Notes: generated by a model not told the origin, from the letters alone. Numbered from the stretch's first letter, positions 17,480-27,937 are shown. The stretch: DNA of 64,000 bases from Marinibactrum halimedae (GCF_021234875.1 NZ_JAJQVM010000009.1:83712-147711), one strand, 5' to 3'. Program-made: numbers and translations.

Positions 17480-19954
17480 ATGCGGCAAATACAAAATGCA
17501 TTCGGTGTTTATCGGTTTAGTTGGGTAATTATGCTGATAACAGGGCTTTTTCTGACGGTAAGTGGCCACTTAAATGCCGCTGAACCATTGCCTGATCTGT
17601 CGGTTTACACGAAAGGTTTCCAACAACAAGAAGGCTTGCTGGATGTGTATTACGATGTCGAAAGTGGCTCGGTGTATTTGGCCATTGCTCGGCAATCTCC
17701 GCAATATTTGTTTCAGAGCAGTTTGCCGCATGGTGTTGGCTCGAATGACATAGGGCTAGATCGTGGTCAATTGGGCGAAACTCGGCTGGTTCAATTTGAG
17801 CAATTTGGGAAAAAACTCTTACTTAAGCAGATAAATACCCAATTTCGTGCCAGCGCTGCTAATCCTGCGGAGCGTGCCAGTGTTGAAGAAGCTTTCGCCA
17901 GTGCCGTGATTGCCGGTTTGCCCATTGTGGCGGCCAATGATAAGCAATGGCTAGTGGATTACACGGAGTTTTTATTGTCTGACATACACGGTGTGGGCAA
18001 ACGCCTCAGAGACAAAAAGCAGGGGAGTTTTTCTCTAGATCGCCAGCGCAGCGGTGTGTATTTATCTCGAACAAAAGCTTTTGAGCAGAATACGGAGTTG
18101 GAAGCATTGGTGACCTTCGGCGGTGAAGGCACTGGGGAATACCTTAAGCAGGTCAGTCCTACCTCCGATAGCCTTTCGGTTCATTTGCATCATTCCTTTA
18201 TTCAATTGCCTGACGACGACTACAAACCGCGCGTGTTTCACCCGTATTCGGGGTTCTGGAGTATCGATTATGAAGATTACTCCCAGCCGATTTATGCCGA
18301 AAAAACCCAACGGCTTATTCCTCGCCATCGCTTGATAAAAAAAGATCCGAGCGCGGCAATGAGCGAACCGATTGAACCGATTATTTATTATCTCGACCCA
18401 GGCATTCCTGAACCCATTAAATCAGCCCTTAAAGAAGGGGCTTTATGGTGGAATGATGGTTTTGAGCGTCTTGGGTTTGAAAATGCATTTCAAGTACAAG
18501 AGTTACCACTAGGGGCAGACCCTATGGATGTACGTTACAACGTTATCCAGTGGGTACATAGAGCAACACGAGGTTGGTCTTACGGGAGTTCGGTAATCGA
18601 CCCGCGCACTGGAGAAATCATCAAGGGGCATGTCACACTGGGGTCGTTGCGAGTACGGCAGGATTTTTTAATCGCGCTAGGGTTAACCAGCCCATTTACT
18701 GAAAATCAAAGCGATAACCGTTTGGGCGAATTGACCCAATCTCAACAAGCGATGGCGTTAAGCCGCATCAAGCAATTAGCTGCTCATGAAGTTGGGCATA
18801 CATTGGGTATTGCTCATAATTTCGCCGCCAGTGAAAATGGTCGTGCTTCGGTGATGGATTATCCACACCCGATGTTGTCGGTAAAAAAGGGGCGGGTTGA
18901 CCTTTCAGAGGCGTATGCCACCGGATTAGGCGAGTGGGATTTTCACGTCATTGAATATGGCTATAGGCATTTTGCTTCTCTTGAGCAGGAAAAAAACGAA
19001 TTACAGAGCATTATTGATCGCACAAAGTCGGCGGGGTTGCGCTATCTTTCCGACCCAGATGCACGTCCTTCCCATGCGGTAAGTGTCCAAGGGCATTTAT
19101 GGGATAACGGTGACGATACTATTGAGGAATTAAAAAATCTCTCTGAAGTGAGGGCACTGGCTTTGGCGCAATTTGGTAAATCTAGTTTGCCTTATGGGCT
19201 GCCTTTTTCTGAATTGGAAGAGCGGTTAGCACCTATTTATTTGTTGCACCGGTATCAAGTGGAGGCGGTGGCGAAGTTAATTGGCGGGTATGAATATTCT
19301 TATGAAATAAATAAGCCTGAGGAAGCGCCAGTAGGGTTATCTCCTGTGTCAATGCAAATGCAATTGAAGGCACTCGATATATTATTACAAACGGTATCAG
19401 TGAATTATTTATCTTTGCCGGAGGCATTGATCACATTAATTCCGCCAAAGTCTTATGGGTATCGTCGTAATCGTGAAAGTTTTCAAGGGCGTAATGGACT
19501 GTTATTTGACCCTATTTCTGCTGCAGAATCCGCAGCAGCCCATACATTACGTTTTATTTTACAACCGGAACGCTTGAACCGTTTGCATCAAATATCACAT
19601 CAGCAACAATGGAAAGCGTTCTCTTTAAAGGGGGTAGTTCAATCAGTCATCAATCGCGTGGTGAATAATGACGTAACGAAAACTCAAAAAGGGACTTTTG
19701 CGGAATTGTTGAATAATCGATTAAAATTTGTAGCCTTATTTTCTTTGATAAACGTGGCTGATTCTTCAGTGTTGGCGCCAGAAGCGAGAGCTGAAATTCA
19801 TCAAGAGCTTCGAGTATTAAGAAAAGCGTTATATCGAGACAAAAATAGTGCCGTATCGCAGGAGATGGCTTTCTCTCTTCAGAAATATCTAGAGGAAGGT
19901 TCAAGAAAAGAATATTTTCTTCCTAAAACATTGCCTCCAGGCTCCCCTATTTAA
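17480..19954 (+). CDS. Secreted zinc-dependent metalloprotease (met-zincin, DUF5117/DUF4953-like)
   Basis: 824-aa exported protein. Start ATG 17480 has GGGGGAG 4 bases before it; an earlier GTG at 17453 lacks one. Signal peptide with hydrophobic core WVIMLITGLFLTVSG and cleavage near LNA. The zinc motif HEVGHTLGIAH (first His436) has the met-zincin third His, and VMDYPHPML follows as the probable Met-turn. N-terminal region (GLLDVYYD...LFQSSLPHGVG) and C-terminal part match the large bacterial family with DUF5117 and DUF4953 domains. It diverges from sstT. Substrate unknown, probably protein or peptides in the periplasm or medium. Confidence 0.88.
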   Translation: MRQIQNAFGVYRFSWVIMLITGLFLTVSGHLNAAEPLPDLSVYTKGFQQQEGLLDVYYDVESGSVYLAIARQSPQYLFQSSLPHGVGSNDIGLDRGQLGETRLVQFEQFGKKLLLKQINTQFRASAANPAERASVEEAFASAVIAGLPIVAANDKQWLVDYTEFLLSDIHGVGKRLRDKKQGSFSLDRQRSGVYLSRTKAFEQNTELEALVTFGGEGTGEYLKQVSPTSDSLSVHLHHSFIQLPDDDYKPRVFHPYSGFWSIDYEDYSQPIYAEKTQRLIPRHRLIKKDPSAAMSEPIEPIIYYLDPGIPEPIKSALKEGALWWNDGFERLGFENAFQVQELPLGADPMDVRYNVIQWVHRATRGWSYGSSVIDPRTGEIIKGHVTLGSLRVRQDFLIALGLTSPFTENQSDNRLGELTQSQQAMALSRIKQLAAHEVGHTLGIAHNFAASENGRASVMDYPHPMLSVKKGRVDLSEAYATGLGEWDFHVIEYGYRHFASLEQEKNELQSIIDRTKSAGLRYLSDPDARPSHAVSVQGHLWDNGDDTIEELKNLSEVRALALAQFGKSSLPYGLPFSELEERLAPIYLLHRYQVEAVAKLIGGYEYSYEINKPEEAPVGLSPVSMQMQLKALDILLQTVSVNYLSLPEALITLIPPKSYGYRRNRESFQGRNGLLFDPISAAESAAAHTLRFILQPERLNRLHQISHQQQWKAFSLKGVVQSVINRVVNNDVTKTQKGTFAELLNNRLKFVALFSLINVADSSVLAPEARAEIHQELRVLRKALYRDKNSAVSQEMAFSLQKYLEEGSRKEYFLPKTLPPGSPI

Positions 19955-19987
19955 TGGATGCTGATGAACTTATTGTAGCCGTTTTTT

Positions 19988-20017
19988 GAAACAGAGCGAT
20001 GAGTTCGTCTCTGTTTC
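19988..20017 (+). terminator. Hairpin after the metalloprotease gene
   Basis: GAAACAGAG (19988-19996) pairs exactly with CTCTGTTTC (20009-20017), 12-base loop, followed by a weak T-rich stretch, 33 bases past the stop. The rest of the 320-base gap before the ECF gene shows nothing clear beyond A/T-rich promoter-like DNA. Confidence 0.5.
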
Positions 20018-20275
20018 TTGTCACTTTATTCAGCTTTTTATTTTTTATCACTCGATGTGGAGGGTGATGCAATTTTGTATTGAGTCTATTTAGTGAGTGA
20101 AAAATAAAAGTTAAATTGATTGAAGTGTTAAATGGATTTAGATTTTTTTGTCATAATAACGAAATCTATGATGTTTAGTCTGGCGCCATTCTGAAGTGTG
20201 CCTGGTTTATTTTTGAGCAATAAATACCTCTGAACTTGGCTTCTTTTCTTCTGCGCTCTTCTCCGGAGACGAAAA

Positions 20276-20893
20276 ATGTCCACGCCAAATTATCACAATG
20301 TTGTATATTCAGATGTTAATTCTCAATGCATTCGATATGAGCACGCCGATAACGAAAACGCTCTACATTGCCGACATTCTTCTTGCACTTCTTCATCTTC
20401 GACGCAAGAATTCATAGAGCGTACACTTGTATTAAATATAGACAAAATTCGTGGATTTATTCGCTCAAAAGTCAATGAGTATCATGACGTGGATGATTTA
20501 CTGCAAGAAACGTTATTGCGTACTTTGCACAGTGCTCAGGGAGGGCTGTTGGTAAACCCTTTAGCTTATGCTGTGCAGGTAGCTAAGTCTGTGGTTATTG
20601 ATCATTGGCGCAAAAGCAACTTTGATACCGTTTCTTTTGAAGAGGGCTTTGATTCTTATGGCACCTCTATGGAGTCAATGCACGCCTCTGAGGAGCGATT
20701 GGCGTTATTAGCGGATGTGATAGAAGCGATGCCACCATTACGACGTGATGTGTTTATTCGTCGAAGAGTGGAAGGACAAACTCGTGATGAAATTTCTGTG
20801 GCGCTGGGAATCTCTATTATGTCAGTCAAAAAGCATATTACCAGAGCGTTGATGGACATTAACATGGGTATGAAAAAGCATGATCAACTTTAA
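20276..20893 (+). CDS. ECF-type RNA polymerase sigma factor
   Basis: 205 aa. After a ~45-residue N-terminal tail (Ser/Cys/His rich: HCRHSSCTSSSSTQ) comes sigma region 2 (GFIRSKVNEYHDVDDLLQETLLRTL) and region 4 with a helix-turn-helix (GQTRDEISVALGISIMSVKKHITRAL). This is the FecI-like ECF pattern. No FecR-type anti-sigma gene is adjacent, so partner and signal are unknown. The Cys/His-rich tail could sense metal or redox, but that is only a suggestion. It stands alone between the metalloprotease and the convergent SUFU gene. Confidence 0.92.
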   Translation: MSTPNYHNVVYSDVNSQCIRYEHADNENALHCRHSSCTSSSSTQEFIERTLVLNIDKIRGFIRSKVNEYHDVDDLLQETLLRTLHSAQGGLLVNPLAYAVQVAKSVVIDHWRKSNFDTVSFEEGFDSYGTSMESMHASEERLALLADVIEAMPPLRRDVFIRRRVEGQTRDEISVALGISIMSVKKHITRALMDINMGMKKHDQL

Positions 20894-21049
20894 TTATTAG
20901 CCAAATTTAACCATGCGATACCTCTTTTCTGGTGAAAGGAAGCGAAAAATCGGTAATGTTTTTTTAAAAGAGTTAATAAAAATCTTGTAAAACAGATTGT
21001 AAAAATAGGGGATGAAAATGAAAGCCATTACAAAGAATGGCTTGATCGG

Positions 21050-21091
21050 TTGTGTTTAACGAGTTGTGTTTAATGAGTTGTGCTTAATGAG
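21050..21091. repeat. Three 14-bp tandem copies
   Basis: TTGTGTTTAACGAG, TTGTGTTTAATGAG and TTGTGCTTAATGAG follow one another (21050-21091) in the gap between the convergent sigma factor and SUFU genes. At most two changes separate copies. Confidence 0.85.
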
Positions 21092-21123
21092 AATACATCA
21101 GCTAAAAACGTTTGTTTGAATAT

Positions 21124-21753
21124 CTAATTGAGACGACGTTGGTGGGGGAGGTCGAGAGCGAATGTATCGTGACGAGCCGTCAGTGTGGAAACGAGTTCGT
21201 TTGTGCCGTTTTTTTGAGCGAATTCAATATCTGAGGTCGTGACACCAATGACTTGTAAGAGTTTGACGCGCCCAGAGACTAAATCAAAGGAGGAGGGGTA
21301 GTCTTTGGGTTCAACGATCATTACATTGGTTGTCCTTTGGTTCATTGCCAGTGGCACTCGTTCCCCTACAGCAATTTTAGGTTTATCGCCATAATAGCCA
21401 TTGGATAATAGGATATTTAATGCCATAAGATTTTTTAGTGCGTCAATAGCCCAGTCGCATTCGGCTGTCGTCTCTAAAATAAATTCACACCCAATGCCGG
21501 ATTCCACCTTTGTTTTATGAGTTTCCCATGGGTTAGACATGCCCGAAGTGACATATACCCAATTGCGCCGACGATTGGTGGGCGGGCATTTGAATACGCC
21601 AGAAAACATCCAGCGTGGGTCAATGTCATCTATACCAAATCCACGTTGAAAAACATTAATGTCCAGTGGATGGATATCTTTACCTAAAATATGAAAAATA
21701 GATTGATAAATGACGTGTTCACGTTGTTCCCATGCATCCCTTAATAGACTCAT
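21124..21753 (-). CDS. Suppressor-of-fused (SUFU) domain protein
   Basis: 209 aa, one cytosolic domain. Segments MFSGVFKCPPTNRRRNWVYVTSGMSNPW, GCEFILETTAECDW and the C-terminal LLQVIGVTTSDIEFAQKNG...LVSTLT follow the bacterial SUFU (PF05076-like) pattern. In bacteria this domain is often found as an immunity protein in polymorphic toxin systems or as an orphan; no toxin gene is adjacent here. It is followed by tandem repeats and faces the ECF gene. The 460 bases upstream hold only A/T-rich DNA and the terminator of the next gene. Confidence 0.75.
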   Translation of the reverse strand: MSLLRDAWEQREHVIYQSIFHILGKDIHPLDINVFQRGFGIDDIDPRWMFSGVFKCPPTNRRRNWVYVTSGMSNPWETHKTKVESGIGCEFILETTAECDWAIDALKNLMALNILLSNGYYGDKPKIAVGERVPLAMNQRTTNVMIVEPKDYPSSFDLVSGRVKLLQVIGVTTSDIEFAQKNGTNELVSTLTARHDTFALDLPHQRRLN

Positions 21754-22159
21754 TATGATTCATTCCTGTTAGTGCTTTATTTTTGGTGCAATGCTTCTTT
21801 TGTGAGATTCACAATCGGGTCCCACTGTATTTATTGTGTAATATTTAGCGTTGCTTGCAACTTATGTGAAGTGATTTTTTTAAAATAAAATAGGTGTAAT
21901 ATATATCACATATTTATCATGAATAATCTATAGTTTGACGTGCCACAGTTTTAATAGTGTGTAATTTTTATCACTGCTATTGCTTTCAAACAGTACATGC
22001 GCAAGCTCCGCAACTTAAAATACCTTCTTATTAGTCTGACATGCTTTCACACTTTCAACTATTGAATCTTTAGATGATCCTTATTCGTTAGGATGTCGTG
22101 TTAAGTGCTCTTTTTAGAGAAAAATACGTTTTTTGCGAAGTGTTGGCAGGAAAAATAAA

Positions 22160-22198
22160 AACGCCCTATTGAATTACACAATAGGGCGTTAGTTTTTT
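22160..22198. terminator. Strong bidirectional intrinsic terminator
   Basis: AACGCCCTATTG (22160-22171) pairs perfectly with CAATAGGGCGTT (22179-22190), loop of 7, with T-runs on both strands (22192-22199 and the complement of 22151-22159). It ends the metallophosphoesterase transcript. Confidence 0.93.
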
Positions 22199-22213
22199 TA
22201 AGAGGACTTTATT

Positions 22214-25012
22214 TTATCTAGCAATGACTGCAAATTTACCGTCAGTATGGATGAAGCCCCAAATGCTATTGCTTTCTGGGTGGTAACCCCAGTAGCGTTG
22301 GTTACAGCCGTCGATTTGAGCGGAAGAACCGTCTGAATTACGTCCTTCTGGATGTTGTTCGCTGATACGATAGAATACACTATAGTGATCAGAGTAACCG
22401 GTTTGGACAAAACATTCTGGGCTGAATGCTGCTACCCAACTGCTGCTTTCTTCATCGTAACGACCAACAGTTAAAGTATCTAATTCCGAGCCTTCAGGAG
22501 CAGTAAAGGAAATGCTCATTGCATCGGCAAAATCTAAACTATCTTCATCGTAACGACTTTCCCAGCTTGCGCAATTACTACTACTGCCGACAGTATTATT
22601 ATTCCCGCTGAGAGAAGCGTCGATATCGGTGCCTTTGTTCATAAATCCATCGCGTGTAACGTGCGTTGGGTTTTCAACTTGGCAGCCTTTTTCATTCTCG
22701 TAATGCAGAGAACTGGAAATACCTTCTAAAATGTCGCCGTGATCATCGAAGTAGGTGCCATCTTGAGTTTGGTTTCCACTAATGAATAGAACGTCACTCA
22801 GTGTAGTGGCGTCTTCGTCAGCAAACCAGCTCAATGTCAATAACTCTCTCATGTCTTCGATTTGATTTACCGAAGCGGCATAAGATGAGTTATAGGTAAG
22901 GTTATAACCATCGAAAATAGTTGCTTCTGACCCAATGTATCCGCCTTCCCCTTCAGGTGTTGAGGTTTGAGCAAAGTAGCTTTGATCTGGCTTGACAATA
23001 CGACGAGTAGCGTCATTGGTGCGGGTGTTTTCATCCACCACTTTCCAGTCAACAGCTTGGCATTCTTCAACTGCGTCTGGGAAGCCTGCTGTCATGAAGG
23101 TGTCTAAGTTTGTGTATGAACACCATGTGTTCTCAGCATAGTCATAATAGGCACCAAAGTTCATATCTACCTCAGTCATATTGTGAGAGGCGTAGTACGA
23201 TTTGGTGGTAATTTGACGACCGTTCACCTCAACCACAACGAAGGAAATACCTTCGGCCAAACCACTGGTGGACTCTGCGAAGAGCAAATCTTCAGAGTTA
23301 CGGTATTCAATTTTGTTGTCTTCTCGGACATAGTTGTGAGCGAATAAACCGGTTTCGTATTCGTCGTGGATACCGTAATTATTTTCGAAAGATTTCCAAG
23401 AAGCATTACCCCCGATGATTTGCAAAAAGCCTTCAGGTGTATCTTTGGCTTCACCATGTGGGTGAATAACGCTTCGAGCATATTGGTGATCATGCCCAGC
23501 GATATAGTTTACTTGGTAGGTGGTGAAAAGCTCTAGAATATCTTCTGCTAGGCCGGGGCTGGCAGCATCTTGCTCCAGTAAGTAGCCCAATTGTCCCATG
23601 TCGTTACCGGTTAATCCTGGCTCGTTAACTTCGGCAAAGGCATCGGTTGCTTCATCAAGAGCGGTAGACGCAGTCACGTAATCAGGATCTGCTCTGAGCG
23701 CATTCAGATCGGATTGTGTTGTGGCTGCCGCAGTGGTATCCCCATTTTCATTTGCTGTATTTAATGCTTCAGTTAGCTCTGCTTCTTGGTCAGCAAAAGG
23801 CTGGAAAGTTTCGGTTGCAGTATTAAACGCGTCTAACAAATTTGCTTTAATTTCAGAGGCAACGGCGAACGCTTCTTCTTCATAAGCTTGCGGACGTTTT
23901 TTGGTAGACAGAGGTTCATGTCCATAAGCAACAATGTGATCAACGTTTGGAGCATTAGATGTGATGACTTCTGTTAACCATTCACGTAATTCAACCCACG
24001 TTCCTTTGAAGGCACTTGAATAAAGATCGCTAAAATAAAAGTCCAGAGCAATAAAGAGTGTATTTTCGTGAATAAAGTAGTACACCAATTCTTCGGCGCC
24101 CTCTAACCCCGTTACTTTACCACTGGCAAGGTGGTCTTGAACAAATTGACCAGCGTAGGCGGAATACAAACGAAGTCCTTGGTCGTAATTGTATTGCTCT
24201 AACCCTTCATATGGGTTGATGTCGTTGTAGACGTTGTTAACTGATTGGCGTTCCCATTCGTCAACATTGGTAAACCATTGTGGCCAGTTACGACCATTGA
24301 CCACTTCATGGTTACCACGAGCTGGGAAAATGCTAATTCCGGCATCGCTAAGAGGTTGTGCGATTTTTTCCATCCACATAACGTAGTCACTTTCAGCACG
24401 GTATTCGGTGATATCGCCCGTGGCTAAAACTAAATCGACGTCAAGTTCAATGATTTTATCGGTAACCGCGTCTACTAAAGGTAGTGGAAGAATTTTCCAG
24501 TCATGACCGAAATCTTGTCGATCTTCTGGGGCTACTTGAATAGGTACGCCGTTATCATCGGTTTCAATATAGGGTTGTAGTGGGTTTTGTACGTTTACCA
24601 AATAGGCAATATCGTCACTGGATTTAGCGCCACCATCGTAGTAGCCGTCTTTGTTATAATCGACACCAATGTATTCACTTACGCCGGTATCATTGCCGTT
24701 AATATCTCGGCTAACTTCGGCTCTCATATTGTCATCGTCACGACCTTGTGTGTCTGGAAAAACCGCAAAGCGCCAGACTTTGTTAGCTCCACTTTCTGCT
24801 AACGCATTCGCTCCAGATGTTGCTTCACTGCCTAATACCGGTGGTGTTGCTGTCAGGTCATCAATTTGACTATTAAGATCATCAATTTGATTGTTTAAAT
24901 CATCTACTTGGTTCTCTAAATTATTGACTTCACGATCATTGTCATCGTCGCTTCCGCATGCGGCTAAGGTTGCTGCCAATGCGATAGTTAGGGGAAGTTT
25001 CATGTATTTCAT
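22214..25012 (-). CDS. Calcineurin-like metallophosphoesterase lipoprotein with coiled-coil stalk
   Basis: 932 aa. The signal sequence ends in the lipobox LAACG, giving a lipid-anchored mature protein. Directly after it is a short coiled coil of heptad-like units (NLENQVDDLNNQIDDLNSQIDD, shown in part), probably a trimeric stalk resembling Lpp. The phosphoesterase core has DLVLATGDITEY, FPARGNHEVVNG, IVAYGHEPL and NYIAGHDHQYARS, the metal-binding set. An Ala/Glu/Thr-rich helical insertion lies between the last two. The C-terminal ~300 residues form an extra beta-rich domain. GGAG lies 11 bases before ATG 25012. Substrate unknown; possibly phosphate scavenging from phosphodiesters at the cell surface. 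Confidence 0.9.
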   Translation of the reverse strand: MKYMKLPLTIALAATLAACGSDDDNDREVNNLENQVDDLNNQIDDLNSQIDDLTATPPVLGSEATSGANALAESGANKVWRFAVFPDTQGRDDDNMRAEVSRDINGNDTGVSEYIGVDYNKDGYYDGGAKSSDDIAYLVNVQNPLQPYIETDDNGVPIQVAPEDRQDFGHDWKILPLPLVDAVTDKIIELDVDLVLATGDITEYRAESDYVMWMEKIAQPLSDAGISIFPARGNHEVVNGRNWPQWFTNVDEWERQSVNNVYNDINPYEGLEQYNYDQGLRLYSAYAGQFVQDHLASGKVTGLEGAEELVYYFIHENTLFIALDFYFSDLYSSAFKGTWVELREWLTEVITSNAPNVDHIVAYGHEPLSTKKRPQAYEEEAFAVASEIKANLLDAFNTATETFQPFADQEAELTEALNTANENGDTTAAATTQSDLNALRADPDYVTASTALDEATDAFAEVNEPGLTGNDMGQLGYLLEQDAASPGLAEDILELFTTYQVNYIAGHDHQYARSVIHPHGEAKDTPEGFLQIIGGNASWKSFENNYGIHDEYETGLFAHNYVREDNKIEYRNSEDLLFAESTSGLAEGISFVVVEVNGRQITTKSYYASHNMTEVDMNFGAYYDYAENTWCSYTNLDTFMTAGFPDAVEECQAVDWKVVDENTRTNDATRRIVKPDQSYFAQTSTPEGEGGYIGSEATIFDGYNLTYNSSYAASVNQIEDMRELLTLSWFADEDATTLSDVLFISGNQTQDGTYFDDHGDILEGISSSLHYENEKGCQVENPTHVTRDGFMNKGTDIDASLSGNNNTVGSSSNCASWESRYDEDSLDFADAMSISFTAPEGSELDTLTVGRYDEESSSWVAAFSPECFVQTGYSDHYSVFYRISEQHPEGRNSDGSSAQIDGCNQRYWGYHPESNSIWGFIHTDGKFAVIAR

Positions 25013-26631
25013 AATGAGCGTATCTCCGGTTAGTGCTCGAATATGTCGTATTGGCTCGTGTTAAATTAAAATCGAGAGCAAATTAATTAAGCGCTCAATT
25101 ATTACTTTATGCAGACTGTGTTTATAACACTGAGCCAGCTCTTGGTGATTGACGCAGTAATTGAATTAAGGGAACATCTTGATGCCCTTTTATTCACTTG
25201 CCGCAATTACCTTCGCCCTAAGATTTTTGCGTATTTTTTATTTTTTATGAGGAGGGGATAAATGCTTATCTCGCCTTGCATCGTCTTTTTGTAGAAGAAA
25301 ATTCTCTTTTATAAAGACGATCAATTTTTTCCTTTACTCTTAAATTTAATGATTAGAGTAGCTTTGGCCATTCTTTGAACGGTCGTCTCAGGATGGCTGA
25401 CAGGGATAATGTTATTTTTCAGAAATTTTATTGAGTGTTTCTCTAGTTTAGATTAGAAAAGGTGTTTTCCATCCATGTGCCTTTTTTAAAGCCGATATAA
25501 TTTAAAAGATGCGTATTGATCGCATTTAAGGCTCGGCTACAAATTTGAGTTTTTTTACATAAAGAAAAATAAACAAGTGCCAATCCGCTCATGTGTGCGA
25601 GAAAACCTTTAAATAAAAAATTGGTGCACAAAACTTTTAGGCGCTTGAGGTTCTTAAGAATTGTGTCAATGACGATGCTTTTAAATGATTCGATAAGGCT
25701 ACAGCAGCTTCTAATATTCGTCAATTTTTGTGCTTTTTGGGGTGAGCTCTTTTTCTTTTTTATTGTTTTATTCCTTTGGTTTTTTATTCCTGTTTGTTCT
25801 TTTTGTTTTTCAATAAGTAATGGTGTTTTTTTTGACTTCTTTGGTTGTGTTTTTTATTGGTATGTTGTCGGAAGGGTGTTTTTAGGTTTTATTTTTTTTT
25901 AAGTGGGTTTTATTGTTCTGTTTTTGTTGTTTTTGTTGTTTTTTTGGGATGTTTTTTTATTTCTCGTTTTTTTTGAGAGGGTTCTTTGACTTAGCTTTGT
26001 GTTTTTACAAGGTTTTGGTGTGAAACAAATGGGAATATGTAAAGTATTGAAAAGTGTGCTCATGTTTTTATTCAGATCGTAATGGAGGGAACGCTTTTGA
26101 AGTCAATTAATCTGATTTTTGTATACGACACAAGAATCAGTCTGTTTTTTGTGTGAATAGAAAGGTTAAAAAAGATGGTGTCGTGGAGTTTAAGAAAGGA
26201 TTTATCTGTGCAGAAGAGTTTTAGGCTGTTGGGTGGATATTATTCAAAGTTGTCTCATGTGTCAGAAATTAATTGATGTGACTACACTATGTTTTTTTGT
26301 CTGTCTGGTTAGCTTTGGTGTGTAAGTGATCATTTTAGGCTTGATGGTATTGCAGGGTTTAAAAGAAGTTGTCACTTAAAATAATGCTCTGTTTATTTGT
26401 GTGCCATTTGGTGCTAACTTTTCAGGTATTAGAAGAGATACATTGATTTCATTTTCTTCTAGCAATAAGCTCCTTCCTTGTAAAGCTGAATGTGTGATTT
26501 TTTGCTTTCAGATTTTCTATTCTTGATGATTTTCACAAAAAATAAAATTACATCCTCTTTTCTGAGAGATGCATTTTCACTATCGGTATTCGTTATTGTT
26601 GGTACTCACAATTAAAGGCCAAGGGGTTATT
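25013..26631. other. 1.6-kb gene-free, strongly T-rich stretch
   Basis: I find no convincing gene on either strand. From about 25730 to 26000 the + strand is dominated by T and G (many runs of 5-10 T, units like GTTTTTGTT), a strong strand asymmetry; short frames here encode only Phe-rich low-complexity sequence. A hairpin with CTGATTTTT (26112-26120) and AAGAATCAG (26132-26140) followed by T-rich DNA resembles a terminator and may mark the end of an unseen transcript. The region separates divergently transcribed lipoprotein genes. Confidence 0.6.
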
Positions 26632-27912
26632 ATGGGTGTGTTGAAAATACAATGTTTATTGAGTAGTACACGATGGTTTATCAGAGGGTGCATCTATTCA
26701 GCATTGATGTCTGCATTAATTATGTTGGCTGCATGTGGTGGTAATGTTAAAGATATGATGTTATCCGATGAGAGTAGTCGCAGTGAGGAGGAGGTGGCGT
26801 TAGATAAGCATTATTTTCAGGCGTATTCGAATAATCTTGCATTGTCGCAAATCTACATGGCTTACTCTCACAATAGTTATGGTGCGGCAAAAGAGAATTG
26901 GTCTCAAATGACCTTGGATGACCAGTTAGATTCAGGTATCCGTATTATTGAGTTGGATATTTTTGATGGTGACGGGGCGGTTGCGCACAGTAATGGGCGT
27001 GATCTTCAACATTGTTATTCCCTTGAAGAATGTATAGAGCAGCTATCTAATTGGTCTATGCGTAACCCAGGTCACTCTCCTGTTGTTGTCTTGCTAGAGG
27101 TTGTTGATTACGATTACAACAACCCGCCGGCTGTTACTGGAGGTCGTGAGCGTAGTTTTGTCGAGCGCAGTGCGATTGTTGAGGAAAAAATTAATCGTAT
27201 TCTGGAGGTGATCGAACCGTTTTCTGAGTCAGGGCGATCTGTAACGTATTCCGATAGCATGAAGTCTGTGAGTCAGCTAAGTGACAAATTTTTATTCTCT
27301 GTTTTTCGTAAATACTCCACTCAATTTGGCTCTGAAGTGTCACAAGAGCACTCGAAACGTAATCGAACTGTGTCTATCAGCGAGGGGTTGAACCTTGTTG
27401 AGAATGTGCATTATCAAAAGGCATTTGTGGATAGAAATTTATTTTTAGCTCCGCGTTGGTTAGAGAGAAATGATGAAGAAGTGGTCGATCAAGATTGGAG
27501 AGGGGAGTTGGCTTTGCGCCTTTACGCCGCTTCTATTCAAGATACCACTATTCAAAATACAACTACTCATCAAAGTACAACTACTCAAAGTGCAACGTCT
27601 ATTTTGAGAGTTGTGAAAAACGATGATATTCACTACAAATCGTCGTTGATTGGCGACACGGACCTGTTGATTTCAAATTTAGAAGCACAGACGGATGAGG
27701 ATTATTCGAGTGGCCGTGCTTTACGTGTTGCTCGAAATTCAAGGGCCAATGGTTTGGGGGCAAAGCGTTGGTCACATCTTGCACGAGATAAAATAATCAG
27801 TAGTTTGTTGCAAACTCAAGGGTGGGCTCCTCATTGCAAACGATCTGGTTTGTCCTACCAGGCACTGGGGCATTGCAGAGGGGATTTACAGTTGAGTAAG
27901 CTTTCACAGTAA
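26632..27912 (+). CDS. PI-PLC-like phosphodiesterase lipoprotein
   Basis: 426 aa with start ATG 26632 (AAGGGG 5 bases upstream). Signal peptide ends in the lipobox LAACG. The domain shows YMAYSHNSYGA, LDDQLDSGIRIIELDIFD, VAHSN and WSMRNPGHSPVVVLLEVVDYDYNNP, the pattern of calcium-dependent bacterial PI-PLC-type enzymes: catalytic His in the first and third motifs and acidic metal ligands in the second and last. Near residues 302-325 is a Thr/Gln-rich repeat (IQDTTIQNTTTHQSTTT) that looks like an expanded loop. It probably cleaves a glycerophosphodiester or inositol lipid outside the cytoplasm; the true substrate is unknown. Confidence 0.85.
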   Translation: MGVLKIQCLLSSTRWFIRGCIYSALMSALIMLAACGGNVKDMMLSDESSRSEEEVALDKHYFQAYSNNLALSQIYMAYSHNSYGAAKENWSQMTLDDQLDSGIRIIELDIFDGDGAVAHSNGRDLQHCYSLEECIEQLSNWSMRNPGHSPVVVLLEVVDYDYNNPPAVTGGRERSFVERSAIVEEKINRILEVIEPFSESGRSVTYSDSMKSVSQLSDKFLFSVFRKYSTQFGSEVSQEHSKRNRTVSISEGLNLVENVHYQKAFVDRNLFLAPRWLERNDEEVVDQDWRGELALRLYAASIQDTTIQNTTTHQSTTTQSATSILRVVKNDDIHYKSSLIGDTDLLISNLEAQTDEDYSSGRALRVARNSRANGLGAKRWSHLARDKIISSLLQTQGWAPHCKRSGLSYQALGHCRGDLQLSKLSQ

Positions 27913-27937
27913 CACATACCCATAGAAGGGTTTGATC

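Noticed and set aside
25443..25724. 93-aa frame on the - strand in the gene-free stretch
   Set aside because: No recognisable domain or ribosome-binding site; probably chance.
25591..25902. Phe-rich 103-aa frame on the + strand
   Set aside because: Its composition simply reflects the T-rich DNA; no ribosome-binding site or conserved motif.
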